Assembly (NCBI RefSeq): GCF_007860125.1
Contig: NZ_SJPW01000004.1
Location: 590,372-654,371, forward strand
Direction: 5' to 3'
DNA: 64,000 nucleotides
Source: Rubripirellula tenax
GTDB lineage: Bacteria > Planctomycetota > Planctomycetia > Pirellulales > Pirellulaceae
Shown: in pieces, positions 52,623 to 62,942 of the stretch
How the letters are laid out: each line of letters opens with the position of its first letter
Position numbering within the stretch: position 1 is the stretch's first letter
The notes under the pieces: model-generated
The model's input: the letters and a program-made list of their open reading frames with translations, nothing else
Told to the model about the DNA's origin: nothing
Database searches by the model: none
Made by a program: the position numbers and the translations under genes

Positions 52623-54469
52623 ATGACGATGAATTTGAAAAGCTGCTTCGCGAAACCGAGTTTTTGCCACCTATCGAAATGTCGTCGCATGTTGCAACTG
52701 TGATCGCTCAGCAAGCGGATCGGCTCAATGACAGCCAGAGGGTAGATTTACTTTACTTGGAATATCTGTCTAAACAATCCAGCGGTGTCAGCGAGGAAAT
52801 TGGTGATCTTTGTACTCGCTATCCTGAATCCGCCGATAAATTGCTGCGACAGATTGAGGTGGACACCGAGTTGTCGCGACTCGACGGCGAGACGGACCCA
52901 CTAGGTTCGTTTGAAAATCACGTCACGGCGATCGAGCACATCGGCGCATACACGGTGATTGAAAAGATCGGCGAAGGATCGCAAGCCGAGGTTTTTCGCG
53001 TTATCCATCCCATGCTTCGCTGCGAACTGGCAATGAAGGTCGGCAAGTGCAAGACCGCAGCCACCGACCGGATTCTCGAAGAGGGACGTTTGCTGGTCAC
53101 GGTCAACGATCCCGGAATAGCGCGTGTGATCGACGCGGGTGTATGGCACGATCGGCCTTTCATCGTATCGGAATTGATTCGTGGCACGACACTAAAGCAA
53201 CGTGTGGATGACCGTACTTTAACGCAGACCCAGCTTGTTGAAGCGTTAATACGACTAGCATGCACAGTCCAAACTTTGCATGAGGCCGGAATCGTTCACT
53301 GCGATATTAAGCCCGCGAACGTGCTGGTCGATGCAAACGGACTTCCTAAATTGGTTGATTTTGGGCTAGCGATCAATCGCGGCGTAGACGTTTGGGACGA
53401 GAATGCCACCGGGCGACAAGATCATTCCGGCGGTACGCTCGCTTACATGGCCCCAGAATTGCTCACTTCCGATAACAATCGTGATGAAAGACGTTATCGG
53501 AAACCCGTATCGGATGTATTCTCGCTCGGTGCGTTGCTCTACTTCGGCTTGGTTGGAAATCATCCTTACGCTTCGCGCTCGTCGCTCAATGTGGTTGATC
53601 TAGTCGCCACCGGGCAATGGGATCGCGATGTCCTTCGGAATGCGGACACACCCAGTCAAGTGATCCGAATTTGCGAAGCGGCATTGGCCACTGATCCTGG
53701 AAAACGTACTGCGTCGGCTAGCGACTTTGCGGACGAGCTACAGTGTTGGCTTGAACAACGAACCAGCCGACCTCTTTATTACAAAACGATTTTGGCAATC
53801 TCGATTGCGGTATTTAGCTTTGTTGGTTTGGTCCTTTGGCGATCAAACTCAAGTCAAATGAATTTTCCTTTACCGCTGGCTGTCTCGCCATCAAAATGGA
53901 TTACTGAATCGAAACGCCTAGGACTGCTGGATGTCAAAGTATGGTCCGAGCAATATGCCTTTGAACTCGTTCATCGCGTGCCGATAGCCACAGGAGAAGG
54001 CTTGCAAGTCAACGCTTCGCTTCGCGGCGGACGGCAGGGTGAGTTATGGATTGTCTCAAGCGAAGGGAAGCCTGAACGTTTGGCCGGTTTTGCCGCTGAG
54101 GATCAACCGCGTTGGGTTCACTACCCCGCCAAGCTTGACCAAGCAGTTCCGCTCACTGGCCCTGCGGGCACGGAGGTAATCGTTTGGCTTGAACTGCCCG
54201 CCTCGAAAGAACTGAGTACGGGCATCTACAACGAGCAAACCGCCGAAATCCTGCGTCCCAGCACTCAATGGCCGTCCATCGGTGATGCATTGGTATTCCG
54301 GATCGTCGATGGCGTGCTGACAATCGAACAGAACGACCGCTCTCTCGGATCACCGCAGGATATCGACGCTCCCTTGGCGACTGTCCAAAAGCATCTTAGG
54401 AACGCGACGCACGAACTCAACAGTCGAGGGATTGGCGTCGAGATTATTGCTTTCACACACGCCGAATAA
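52619..54469 (+). CDS. transmembrane Ser/Thr protein kinase
   Basis: 616 residues. Kinase domain at about 110-375: glycine-rich loop IGEGSQAEVF (about 117), AMKVG Lys (about 138), catalytic HCDIKPANVL (about 227), DFG (about 245), APE (about 277). A membrane helix (AISIAVFSFVGLVLW) lies near 390-408, followed by a periplasmic part of about 200 residues. It would pass an outside signal to the ECF sigma factor encoded just before it. Confidence 0.85.
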   Translation: MNDDEFEKLLRETEFLPPIEMSSHVATVIAQQADRLNDSQRVDLLYLEYLSKQSSGVSEEIGDLCTRYPESADKLLRQIEVDTELSRLDGETDPLGSFENHVTAIEHIGAYTVIEKIGEGSQAEVFRVIHPMLRCELAMKVGKCKTAATDRILEEGRLLVTVNDPGIARVIDAGVWHDRPFIVSELIRGTTLKQRVDDRTLTQTQLVEALIRLACTVQTLHEAGIVHCDIKPANVLVDANGLPKLVDFGLAINRGVDVWDENATGRQDHSGGTLAYMAPELLTSDNNRDERRYRKPVSDVFSLGALLYFGLVGNHPYASRSSLNVVDLVATGQWDRDVLRNADTPSQVIRICEAALATDPGKRTASASDFADELQCWLEQRTSRPLYYKTILAISIAVFSFVGLVLWRSNSSQMNFPLPLAVSPSKWITESKRLGLLDVKVWSEQYAFELVHRVPIATGEGLQVNASLRGGRQGELWIVSSEGKPERLAGFAAEDQPRWVHYPAKLDQAVPLTGPAGTEVIVWLELPASKELSTGIYNEQTAEILRPSTQWPSIGDALVFRIVDGVLTIEQNDRSLGSPQDIDAPLATVQKHLRNATHELNSRGIGVEIIAFTHAE

Positions 54470-54576
54470 AACTTTCCGGATTCCTTTCCGCTAGGCGTCC
54501 GTTTTTGACTTGTCTTGGTTGTCGGGCTTACTGAAGCCCAAAACAATGTTCTCAACCAAGCACGAAGGAAACGAAA

Positions 54577-54960
54577 ATGTCTATTGGAAAGAAAATCGTC
54601 CCTGCCATCGCACTTGCTGCCCTATTTACGTTCGTCATGGGTAGTGAGGCGAAAGCACAGCACGGCTCTCATTTTGGAAGCCACCAAAGCAGTCATTTCG
54701 GTGGCCATCACGGCGGAAGCCACAGCGGATTTCACAGCGGAGGTCATCACGGTAGTGGGCACATCATCCAACCTTCTCGGTACGTGCCGACCTATCCCTC
54801 CTACCCGAGCTACCCGACGTATCCTTCGCCGAACATCCATCGCGGATATCACAATACGACACACTTGGATTACCACGCACCGTCGTTTGTGCCACACAAC
54901 GGACATCTCGACTACCGCCCCGGCCACTACGATGTTCACCAATCTGGACATTGGCACTGA
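54577..54960 (+). CDS. secreted His/Gly-rich small protein
   Basis: 127 residues with a signal peptide (IALAALFTFVMGSEAKA). Repeats of HxGGHHGGSHSG form at residues 29-62, then a Tyr/Pro-rich middle (YPSYPSYPTYPS) and a His/Asp-rich end. Probable metal-binding exported protein, similar in style to those at 41-43 kb. Confidence 0.6.
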   Translation: MSIGKKIVPAIALAALFTFVMGSEAKAQHGSHFGSHQSSHFGGHHGGSHSGFHSGGHHGSGHIIQPSRYVPTYPSYPSYPTYPSPNIHRGYHNTTHLDYHAPSFVPHNGHLDYRPGHYDVHQSGHWH

Positions 54961-54973
54961 GTTCATTGACACT

Positions 54974-55000
54974 GACACCGTCGCACTATGCGACGGTGTC
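54974..55000 (+). terminator. perfect 12-bp stem-loop after His-rich gene
   Basis: GACACCGTCGCA (54974-54985) pairs perfectly with TGCGACGGTGTC (54989-55000) around a 3-base loop, 14 bases after the stop. No T-run, so termination is likely but not certain. Confidence 0.55.
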
Positions 55001-55206
55001 GCGGTCAGGTTGACGACAATCCCGAATTTTATTGAGCGTCGATTTCGCGACTTTTGCCAACGATTCGCCGCAAATTCGCGATTGGCACAGCTTCTGCATT
55101 ACCCTTCCCGCACAATTTCACTGTAGACCGGACTGCCAAAATTCGATAGTAATACTGCGACGATTCGTCCCATTGTGCCGATCGTCCGTGTCCCAACAAA
55201 GCGACC

Positions 55207-55719
55207 ATGTTTCACAAGCTCCTCACCTACTCGACGATGACCGCCGTAGTGCTTCACGCACTGCTGGGTTGTTGCGTGCATCACGCTCACGCGGGTCACA
55301 CGCACAGTCACGACGTTGACCAGGTGATGGTGGACGTTCCGCACGTGGTTGGTCTTAGCGACTCTGGCCACGATCACGACGGACATTCCCACGAAGGTCA
55401 CAAGGCTTCCTGCCAACATCAGCACAACGCAGATGGCTCGATCACTTGCGATTGCTTTGATGACGAGTCCAGTCAGCCATGCTCAGGTTCGCATGGCCCC
55501 CATGAATCCTGTGACGAAGCTGACTGCAACATCGTTGCCGATCAACGAGACAACGACGTTTCGTTGATCTTGACCCTTGATTGGTCGCCCTTGCTGACGC
55601 ACTCTTTGTCGGTTTCGTCGCAAGACCTACTCGCACTACGGACGGAGTACGGTTCGCCGCCCGATCCGCACGACGTGCAGTCACCTCTCCGCATCAAGAC
55701 TCAAGTCTGGCGTCTGTAA
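55207..55719 (+). CDS. secreted His/Cys-rich protein preceding RND genes
   Basis: 170 residues. A signal peptide (TMTAVVLHALLGCCVHHAHA) is followed by dense His/Asp repeats (HDHDGHSHEGHKASCQHQH) and Cys pairs (CDCFDDES, CSGSHGPHESCDEADC). Likely a periplasmic metal binder feeding the RND pump. A weak stem-loop follows at 55727-55750. Confidence 0.6.
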   Translation: MFHKLLTYSTMTAVVLHALLGCCVHHAHAGHTHSHDVDQVMVDVPHVVGLSDSGHDHDGHSHEGHKASCQHQHNADGSITCDCFDDESSQPCSGSHGPHESCDEADCNIVADQRDNDVSLILTLDWSPLLTHSLSVSSQDLLALRTEYGSPPDPHDVQSPLRIKTQVWRL

Positions 55720-55966
55720 AGGTCCGCTCTCGTCCGTGTTTGGATGAGAGTGTGCGTGCCTCTATGCCGTAGCGGAAGTCGTCAAGACTTTCGATCCTCG
55801 GGCATCAGCTCCAACACTTTTGGCGAGTTCCGCTAGCACTGATTTGTGCTGCTGGCATTCGCCGATCATCTGCCACGGACGCTTCTTCGCGTTGACCTTT
55901 CTCTGACCCACACACATTGAATCGTGGGTCGGTTTCTCCGGCAGTTGTTCCGTTGGTTTCGTTACC

Positions 55967-57454
55967 ATGAAAATTCGTATGCCCAAAGTCCCCATGAAGT
56001 GGGTTTGGCTATTCGCCACGCTGGCCGTTGTGATCGTCGGTGGTCTGACTTGGAAGCATTGGTTCCCAGCCACCAATGCCTGGGTCAATCAAACCGCTGC
56101 TTCGTTCCGCAGTGGCGGCGGCGAAACACACGACAGCGAAACGGCTGCTGAACCAGATCCTCATGCTGGACACGATCACGCAGCGCATGCGGGTCACGAC
56201 GAGGCGACTTCGTTGGAACTGTCAAAGCAGGCGATCCGCAACATCGGATTGTCCGACGAAACGATCCGCCCGATCAAGTTGGAAACCTTCCGTCGATCCA
56301 TCACGGTTCCCGCCGTCGTCGTCGAACGGCCTGGTCGTTCACGAGTCCAAGTTGCCACGCCGATGACCGGCGTCGTCACGCATGTTCACGCGGTGCAAGG
56401 CGAAGCGGTCGAGCCAGGAAGTCTGCTATTTCAGATCCGCTTGACACACGAAGACCTTGTCAACGCACAAACCGATTTCCTTCGCACGCTCGGGGAACTC
56501 GATGTTGAACAACGCGAAGTCGCTCGCTTGCAACAGGTCACCAGTAGTGGTGCGATCGCCGGCAAGGTTTTGCTGGAACGACAGTACGCTCGCGACAAGC
56601 TGAACGCCAACTTGAGTGCCATGCGTGAATCGCTGCGGCTGCACGGATTGTCGGACAACCAAGTGGAACAAATCCAGCGTGAGCGACGGTTGCTTCGTGA
56701 GTTACAAGTCTTCGCACCGAACGTCGATAGCCACGGCGAAGATGAATTGAGATTGACCCAGCGAGTCATTCAAGCGGGTTATGTCAAAGACGAGCAACCC
56801 AAACACACTGGCCCATTGATCCTGCAAGACTTGGCTGTTCACAAAGGCCAGTCCATCAACGCGGGCGAAACACTTTGCATCTTAACCGACTACGACGAAC
56901 TGTTCATCGAAGGGCTCGCATTCGAGCAAGACATTAAGCAGCTTCGGAAAGCGTCCCAGAATGGCTGGGCAGTTGACGCGATCTTGGAAGAACCAGGCTC
57001 CGAATCCCGTGTGATCGAGGGCTTGAAAATGGCGTATCTCGCCAATCAAGTTGATGCCAAGACGCGAACGCTGAATTTCTATGTTCGCCTTCCTAACGAA
57101 GTCGCCAAGGATCATCGCGCCGACGGCAATCGCTACGTCGAATGGCGTTACGTCCCCGGTCAACGGATGCAGTTGCGAGTACCAGTACAAGAAATGCCGG
57201 AACAAATCGTGGTGCCTGTCGAGGCAGTGGCAAGCGAAGGAGCGGAAACTTTCGTGTTCCAGCAGAACGGCAGTCACTTCGACCGCGTGCCGGTTCATGT
57301 GAAGTATCGCGATCAGTATTCCGCCGTGATCGACAACGACGGTTCGCTGTTCCCTGGTGACGTCATTGCCATGCGTGGCGCTCATCAAATGCAAATGGCT
57401 CTCAAAAACAAGTCTGGCGGTGGAGTTGATCCACACGCAGGCCACAACCACTAA
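55967..57454 (+). CDS. CusB/CzcB-like RND periplasmic adaptor
   Basis: 495 residues. Membrane anchor at about 13-30, then a His-rich linker (HAGHDHAAHAGHD at about 66-78). Lipoyl-like halves and a coiled-coil hairpin (about 130-260) precede beta-barrel domains. It ends in another His cluster (PHAGHNH). It joins the pump at 57466 to a TolC-like channel and probably hands over the metal ion. Confidence 0.85.
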   Translation: MKIRMPKVPMKWVWLFATLAVVIVGGLTWKHWFPATNAWVNQTAASFRSGGGETHDSETAAEPDPHAGHDHAAHAGHDEATSLELSKQAIRNIGLSDETIRPIKLETFRRSITVPAVVVERPGRSRVQVATPMTGVVTHVHAVQGEAVEPGSLLFQIRLTHEDLVNAQTDFLRTLGELDVEQREVARLQQVTSSGAIAGKVLLERQYARDKLNANLSAMRESLRLHGLSDNQVEQIQRERRLLRELQVFAPNVDSHGEDELRLTQRVIQAGYVKDEQPKHTGPLILQDLAVHKGQSINAGETLCILTDYDELFIEGLAFEQDIKQLRKASQNGWAVDAILEEPGSESRVIEGLKMAYLANQVDAKTRTLNFYVRLPNEVAKDHRADGNRYVEWRYVPGQRMQLRVPVQEMPEQIVVPVEAVASEGAETFVFQQNGSHFDRVPVHVKYRDQYSAVIDNDGSLFPGDVIAMRGAHQMQMALKNKSGGGVDPHAGHNH

Positions 57455-57465
57455 GGAGCCACATC

Positions 57466-60400
57466 ATGCTTAATTCAATCATTCGTTTTGCGTTGAAGCA
57501 ACGCATGCTTGTCATCGCCGTTGCCCTGTTCCTGGTGGGATTCGGGACTTGGCAGGCGATGCAGGCTCCGATCGACGTCTTCCCCGACCTGAACCGGCCT
57601 CGCGTAGTCATCATGACCGAGGCACCGGGGTTGGCACCGGAGGAAGTCGAGACACTGATTACGTTTCCGATTGAAACGGCGGTCAATGGCGCGAATGGCG
57701 TTCAAGCCGTCCGCAGTTCGTCGGGCGTTGGTATCTCGGTCGTCTATGTCGAGTTCGATTGGAACACGGACATTTACAACGACCGTCAAATCGTTGCCGA
57801 GCGGTTGCAACTCGTTCAAGAACGGATGCCGAAAGGCGTAAAGCCAACGCTCGCACCGATCTCTTCCATCATGGGTCAAATCCTGATGTTGGGAATGTGG
57901 AGCGACGACGGTGCAACCGAACCGCTTGAACTGCGAACGCTCGGTGATTGGGTCGTGCGGCAGCGATTGCTGACAATCCCTGGCGTTTCGCAAGTCTTCA
58001 CGATGGGCGGCGGACGCAAGCAGTTTCAAGTGTTGGTCGACCCCGATGCGATGTTGCGATTCGGAATTGCGTTACACGAGGTTAAGCAAGCCGTTCAGAA
58101 CAGCAATGACAACGCCACGGGCGGCTACTTGGATGAACAAGGCCCGAACGAATTGCTAGTTCGTGGTCTGGGCCGTGTTCAGAGCATTGAAGACCTGCAA
58201 AAGGTCGTCGTCACGATGAAGGAAGGCCGCCCCATTTCGCTGGGCCAGATCGCTCGCGTCGTCGAAGGTGCGCAAGTCAAACGCGGCGACAGTTCAGCCT
58301 GGGTACGCGATGAGGACAGAAATTACAGCGGTGGCCCTGCGGTCATTCTTACGATCAACAAGCAACCGGGAGCCGACACGCGGCGAGTGACCGACGATGT
58401 GATGGCGGCAATTGATGAGTTGCGGCCTTCTTTGCCGGGTGACCTACGCATCGAACCGCTCTACACACAAAAGTCATTCATCGACCGTGCCATTGAAAAC
58501 GTTGCCGAGGCACTTCGTGACGGCGGCATCTTAGTCGTCATTATTTTGTTCCTGTTCCTGATGAACGTCCGCACGACATTCATCACGCTGACCGCGATTC
58601 CGTTGTCGCTGGTAATGACCGCGATCGTGTTTTCAATCTTCGATTTGTCGATCAACACGATGACGCTGGGTGGTTTGGCCGTTGCGATCGGTGAACTGGT
58701 CGACGACGCGATCGTCGATGTGGAAAACATCTATCGCCGATTGAAGGAAAATCGGGCCAGCGATAACCCCAAGCATCCCTTGCTGGTCGTATTCCGTGCC
58801 AGTATCGAGATTCGCAATTCAATCGTATTCGGCACGATGATCGTGATCCTCGTATTTCTACCGCTGTTCGCGCTCTCGGGCATGGAAGGACGTTTGTTTG
58901 CTCCGCTGGGTGTCGCCTACATCGTTTCGATACTTTCGTCGTTACTTGTGTCGCTGACCGTCACACCCGTGCTGTCCTATTGGTTGCTCGGTAGCCAAAA
59001 GCTTAAGGGGCACGAGAAAGACGGATTCGTCCTGCGAGGCATCAAATGGGTTGGCGACAAAGTCATCCGCTTCAGCCTGACGGTTCCGCGATTCAATCTA
59101 GCCGTCACAGCGGTACTAGTCGTTTTGTCCGGAATGTTCCTGATGAGTCTCGAACGCGACTTCCTGCCGCCATTTAATGAAGGTGCGGTTCAACTAAACG
59201 TCGTGTTGCCGCCGGGCACTTCACTGGCTACTTCCAACGACATTTCTAGCCGCGTCGAAACTCGATTGCGAGAGATTGAAGACATCGAAGGATTCATTCG
59301 ACGTACCGGCCGCGCCGAGTTAGACGAACACGCCGAGGGCGTGAATATGAGCGAGTTCATCCTGGAACTCGATCCCAAATCGCCGCGATCCCGCGAAGAA
59401 CAGCTCGAAGAAATTCGCGAGGCGATGGCCGACATTCCCGGCATCGTCACTGCGGTCGAGCAACCAATCGCTCACTTGATCTCGCACATGATCTCCGGTG
59501 TGAAGGCTCAAATTGGAATCAAAATCTATGGCGACGATCTCGATCTGTTGCGTCGCAAAGCGGGCGAGATGGAAGCGGTAATGAAGACGGTGTCCGGAAC
59601 GAAGGATGTGCTGGTCGAACCCCAAGTCATCATTCCGCAATTACGGATCGAACTCGACCGCGACAAGCTATTGCTTTACGGACTCAGTGCCGTCGAAGTC
59701 AACGAGTTCATCCAAACGGCCCTCAACGGACAAGTCGTTTCCGAAATCTTGATCGGCCAACGCACGTTCGATTTGATGCTGCGTCTCGATGAAGATTACC
59801 GCGAGAACCTGCAAACTCTAAAGCGGCTGACGATTGACCTCGCCGACGGTGGGAAAGTGCCGTTGGAATCGGTCGCGAACATCTACCAATCAGGCGGCCC
59901 AAACACAATTAACCGCGAAGATGTTCGTCGCCGAATTGTGTTGCAGTGCAACGTCTCCGAGCGAGGCGTGGTTGACGTGGTGGAAGACATTCAAAAGAAA
60001 TTCCAACCCATTGTCCAGTCGTTGCCGCCGGGATACTTCGTTCAGTACAGCGGACAATTTGAAAGCCAGCAATCGGCATCGCGAGTCATCGGCATCCTGT
60101 TCGCCGTCTCGCTAGTGGGCGTGTTCCTGGTTCTGTACACGATGTTCCGCAGCGTCAACCTCTCGCTGCAAGTGATGATGGCCCTGCCAATGGCGTTCAT
60201 CGGTTCGGTGATCGCGTTGGTCGTCACTGGCCAAACGCTGACCGTTGCCGCAATGGTCGGCTTCATCTCGCTTGCCGGAATCGCATCGCGAAACGGAATC
60301 TTGCTGATCAACCACTATTTGCACTTGGTCCAGCACGAAGGCGAAGACTGGACAAAAGAAATGATCGTTCGGGCGGGTCTGGAACGACTCGCTCCCGTGC

Positions 60401-60717
60401 TGATGACGGCTCTGACCTCCGGCATCGGCTTGGTCCCATTGGTCATGGCGGCTGGCGAACCAGGTAAGGAAATCCTCTATCCAGTCGCGACCGTGATTCT
60501 CGGCGGACTGATTAGTTCGACGCTACTCGACTTCTTCGTTCACCCGGCGTTGTTCTGGCTGATCGGACTGAAATCGGCTGAACGAGTTGTCAACGAATCG
60601 AAGACCGACATTCCTTTGTTTGAAGAGTCCGAAGACGAGGAATCTCACCTACCACTCAACCACTCTCGGTCAAGGACGACAGAGACTTCCCAACCCCTTT
60701 CCGAACCCGCAACCTAA
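57466..60717 (+). CDS. heavy-metal RND efflux pump (CusA/CzcA family)
   Basis: 1083 residues. N-terminal helix, two large periplasmic loops and about 12 membrane helices. The charged helix motif ELVDDAIVDVENIYRR (about 408-423), with DD, D and E, marks heavy-metal RND pumps that take up protons here. The start IIRFALKQRMLVI and the PIDVFPDLNRPRV motif are typical. It would export mono- or divalent metal ions across the envelope. It starts 11 bases after the adaptor gene. Confidence 0.9.
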   Translation: MLNSIIRFALKQRMLVIAVALFLVGFGTWQAMQAPIDVFPDLNRPRVVIMTEAPGLAPEEVETLITFPIETAVNGANGVQAVRSSSGVGISVVYVEFDWNTDIYNDRQIVAERLQLVQERMPKGVKPTLAPISSIMGQILMLGMWSDDGATEPLELRTLGDWVVRQRLLTIPGVSQVFTMGGGRKQFQVLVDPDAMLRFGIALHEVKQAVQNSNDNATGGYLDEQGPNELLVRGLGRVQSIEDLQKVVVTMKEGRPISLGQIARVVEGAQVKRGDSSAWVRDEDRNYSGGPAVILTINKQPGADTRRVTDDVMAAIDELRPSLPGDLRIEPLYTQKSFIDRAIENVAEALRDGGILVVIILFLFLMNVRTTFITLTAIPLSLVMTAIVFSIFDLSINTMTLGGLAVAIGELVDDAIVDVENIYRRLKENRASDNPKHPLLVVFRASIEIRNSIVFGTMIVILVFLPLFALSGMEGRLFAPLGVAYIVSILSSLLVSLTVTPVLSYWLLGSQKLKGHEKDGFVLRGIKWVGDKVIRFSLTVPRFNLAVTAVLVVLSGMFLMSLERDFLPPFNEGAVQLNVVLPPGTSLATSNDISSRVETRLREIEDIEGFIRRTGRAELDEHAEGVNMSEFILELDPKSPRSREEQLEEIREAMADIPGIVTAVEQPIAHLISHMISGVKAQIGIKIYGDDLDLLRRKAGEMEAVMKTVSGTKDVLVEPQVIIPQLRIELDRDKLLLYGLSAVEVNEFIQTALNGQVVSEILIGQRTFDLMLRLDEDYRENLQTLKRLTIDLADGGKVPLESVANIYQSGGPNTINREDVRRRIVLQCNVSERGVVDVVEDIQKKFQPIVQSLPPGYFVQYSGQFESQQSASRVIGILFAVSLVGVFLVLYTMFRSVNLSLQVMMALPMAFIGSVIALVVTGQTLTVAAMVGFISLAGIASRNGILLINHYLHLVQHEGEDWTKEMIVRAGLERLAPVLMTALTSGIGLVPLVMAAGEPGKEILYPVATVILGGLISSTLLDFFVHPALFWLIGLKSAERVVNESKTDIPLFEESEDEESHLPLNHSRSRTTETSQPLSEPAT

Positions 60718-60758
60718 GACAGGAAGCGAACGGATCATTTTCCAAAAAGGAAAGTTTT

Positions 60759-61421
60759 ATGTTGAAACGAATATCAAGACTGCTGTGCTTCGTCGCACTC
60801 GCATCGGTTGGCAGTATTGCCAGTGCCGAAGAGTCGATCGCATTCTGCTTGCCCGAGTGGAAAGAGATGCACTTCGACGATTCAGCCAAGGCGCAACAGC
60901 ACCTTGCTGCCGTACAGAAACTGGGCTGTGAAGCCAAGATCGACAACCACGGTGGGCACACCGATGTCGTTTACCGATCGCCAAAATGGAAGAGCATGGA
61001 AGTCGCTACCGACGAACTCGCTCACCAATGGGAATCGTGGCTCAAGAAAGCAGGATTCGAGACCTTGCACGGTCACGCGGCGGATCACGGTGGCGACGAT
61101 CATGCTGGGCATGAAGGTCGCGACCATGCGGCACACGATCACGCCGGACACAGTCACGCGGCAGGCCAAGTCGAAGAGGTCAACTACCGCATCACCGACT
61201 GGAAAACGATACACATTGAAAACCAAGAACAGCTCGCGGAACTTACCGCGATGTTGAAAGGACTCGGATGCGAGCTGAAAAGCTCACAGCATTCCGGCCA
61301 CGCCGACTTGAGTTTCCGCTGTCCGCAATGGAAACACATCGAAGTCGGTTCGCACCAAGTTGCCACAACTTGGGAACAGTGGCTCGCAAAAACGGGCTTC
61401 GAGGCGAAACACGTTCACTAG
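60759..61421 (+). CDS. secreted protein with a duplicated metal-binding-type domain
   Basis: 220 residues with a signal peptide ending near ASA. Two homologous halves: ESIAFCLPEWKEMHF...GGHTDVVYRSPKWKSMEV...W and VNYRITDWKTIHI...SGHADLSFRCPQWKHIEV...W. They are joined by a His-rich linker (HAADHGGDDHAGHEGRDHAA). Each half has C, H and W at matching places. Accessory to the metal pump. Confidence 0.65.
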   Translation: MLKRISRLLCFVALASVGSIASAEESIAFCLPEWKEMHFDDSAKAQQHLAAVQKLGCEAKIDNHGGHTDVVYRSPKWKSMEVATDELAHQWESWLKKAGFETLHGHAADHGGDDHAGHEGRDHAAHDHAGHSHAAGQVEEVNYRITDWKTIHIENQEQLAELTAMLKGLGCELKSSQHSGHADLSFRCPQWKHIEVGSHQVATTWEQWLAKTGFEAKHVH

Positions 61422-61460
61422 AAACTCTCAGATCAACCAACTCCCTCCAGGAAAAATCCA

Positions 61461-61994
61461 ATGAAACGCTCTACAAAACTCTTCACGCTCGCACTCGTCT
61501 CCATGACCTTCGGCCTCGTCGGCTGCAAAGACGGGGGAACTAACACCGGAACGACCATCGAAACATCGGCACCTCCGGCAACCGTTGACGATCACGCAGA
61601 ACACGCACATCCCAGCGAAGGACCGCATCACGGCGGATTGATCGAATTAGGCAACGAGGAATACCACGCCGAACTCGTTCACGACGAAGACACTGGTTCG
61701 GTGACGATCTATGTACTCAACGCAGCCGCGACTGAGCAAATCCCGATCGAATCGACCGAGATCACGATCAATGTCAAACATGACGGCAAGCCGGAACAAT
61801 TCAAACTGGCCGCTTCGCCTGATGCAAGCGACCCGCAAGGCAAGTCGTCACGCTTCGTTTCGACAGATGCGGAACTCGGCGAGCACTTAGATGAAGAAGG
61901 AGCCGACCCAAAACTCGTCCTAACGATCAACGGCAAATCGTTCCGAGGAACGATCGCACACGACCATGACCACGAAGGTCACGACCACGAATGA
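61461..61994 (+). CDS. His-rich lipoprotein
   Basis: 177 residues. The lipobox FGLVGC places the lipidated Cys near residue 22. An N-terminal His patch (DHAEHAHPSEGPHHGG) and a C-terminal one (HDHDHEGHDHE) flank a strand-rich domain. Probably a periplasmic metal-binding partner of the RND pump. Confidence 0.65.
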   Translation: MKRSTKLFTLALVSMTFGLVGCKDGGTNTGTTIETSAPPATVDDHAEHAHPSEGPHHGGLIELGNEEYHAELVHDEDTGSVTIYVLNAAATEQIPIESTEITINVKHDGKPEQFKLAASPDASDPQGKSSRFVSTDAELGEHLDEEGADPKLVLTINGKSFRGTIAHDHDHEGHDHE

Positions 61995-62095
61995 TTTACG
62001 AATGATGATCGTAGATTGGAGATTGAAATCCAACTCTCCAATCTGCTTTCGTCGATCTGCGACCCTCAAATTTTCGATCTCCAATTACCAAGGGA

Positions 62096-62887
62096 ATGAC
62101 AACGATGAAACGGATTTTCAATCAAACGACAATCGCACTGACGATGACACTGGTAACCGCTTGCTTCGCGATGGCTCAAACCGCAAGCGCGGCGAGTCCT
62201 GCCGAGCAAGCGATTCGTGCGGCCGAAGCCAACAACCAGTTTTCCTTCGTGATGTTCTATCGCGGCAACGACGCGGCGACAAAAGCGATGCACGGCACGC
62301 TGCAATCAGCACTGTCCAATCGACAAGACGCCGTGGTAGTTCCCGTGCAAATTGGTGACGTTTCCGAGCAAACGCTGGTTAAGCAATTCGACGCAACCCG
62401 GATGCCGATGCCAGCAATCGCCACGCTCGCTCCCAACGGTGCGGTGTGCAGTGTTTTTCCACGGAGGGTGACGGAGCAGCAAATTGCCGCTGCGATCGTT
62501 TCGACTGGTCAGACTCAAATCCTAAAGGCGTTGCAAGACCGCAAGCTTGTGTTGCTATGCGCTCAACCCACCGCCGGTACCCCGGTTCCTGCGGGAGTTC
62601 AGCAGTTTCAAGCGGATCAGCTTTACAGCAATCGAACCGAAGTCGTCACCGTGTTGGCGAACGATCCGGCCGAGGCTGAGTTCTTGACCAAGATCGGAGT
62701 GAAGCCAGGCCAACTGACACCCGTTGTCGCATTCATGGCACCTCCAGGCGTCATGGTCGGCACCTTCAACGCAAACGTCAGTTTCGATGTGTTGGCCGAG
62801 AAGTTAGCCGCCGCTGGCAAATGCTGCGACGACGAAAACTGCAAGCACCACAAATCGGCCCAGGCTTCGCAACCAGCACGACGCTAG
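62096..62887 (+). CDS. secreted thioredoxin-like-fold protein
   Basis: 263 residues (ATG 62096; ATG 62105 also possible). A signal peptide ends near SASA. The chain contains strand-helix patterns like thioredoxin ([14 protein letters not shown], then [11 protein letters not shown]) but no CxxC. Residues 155-235 may be a second copy, and the C-terminus has [10 protein letters not shown], probably metal-binding. Function unclear. Confidence 0.55.
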   Translation: MTTMKRIFNQTTIALTMTLVTACFAMAQTASAASPAEQAIRAAEANNQFSFVMFYRGNDAATKAMHGTLQSALSNRQDAVVVPVQIGDVSEQTLVKQFDATRMPMPAIATLAPNGAVCSVFPRRVTEQQIAAAIVSTGQTQILKALQDRKLVLLCAQPTAGTPVPAGVQQFQADQLYSNRTEVVTVLANDPAEAEFLTKIGVKPGQLTPVVAFMAPPGVMVGTFNANVSFDVLAEKLAAAGKCCDDENCKHHKSAQASQPARR

Positions 62888-62942
62888 TGCTCCTGGTCGG
62901 CAACCTTCACTCCACAACCTTCAATTCAGCGGAACGGAATCT

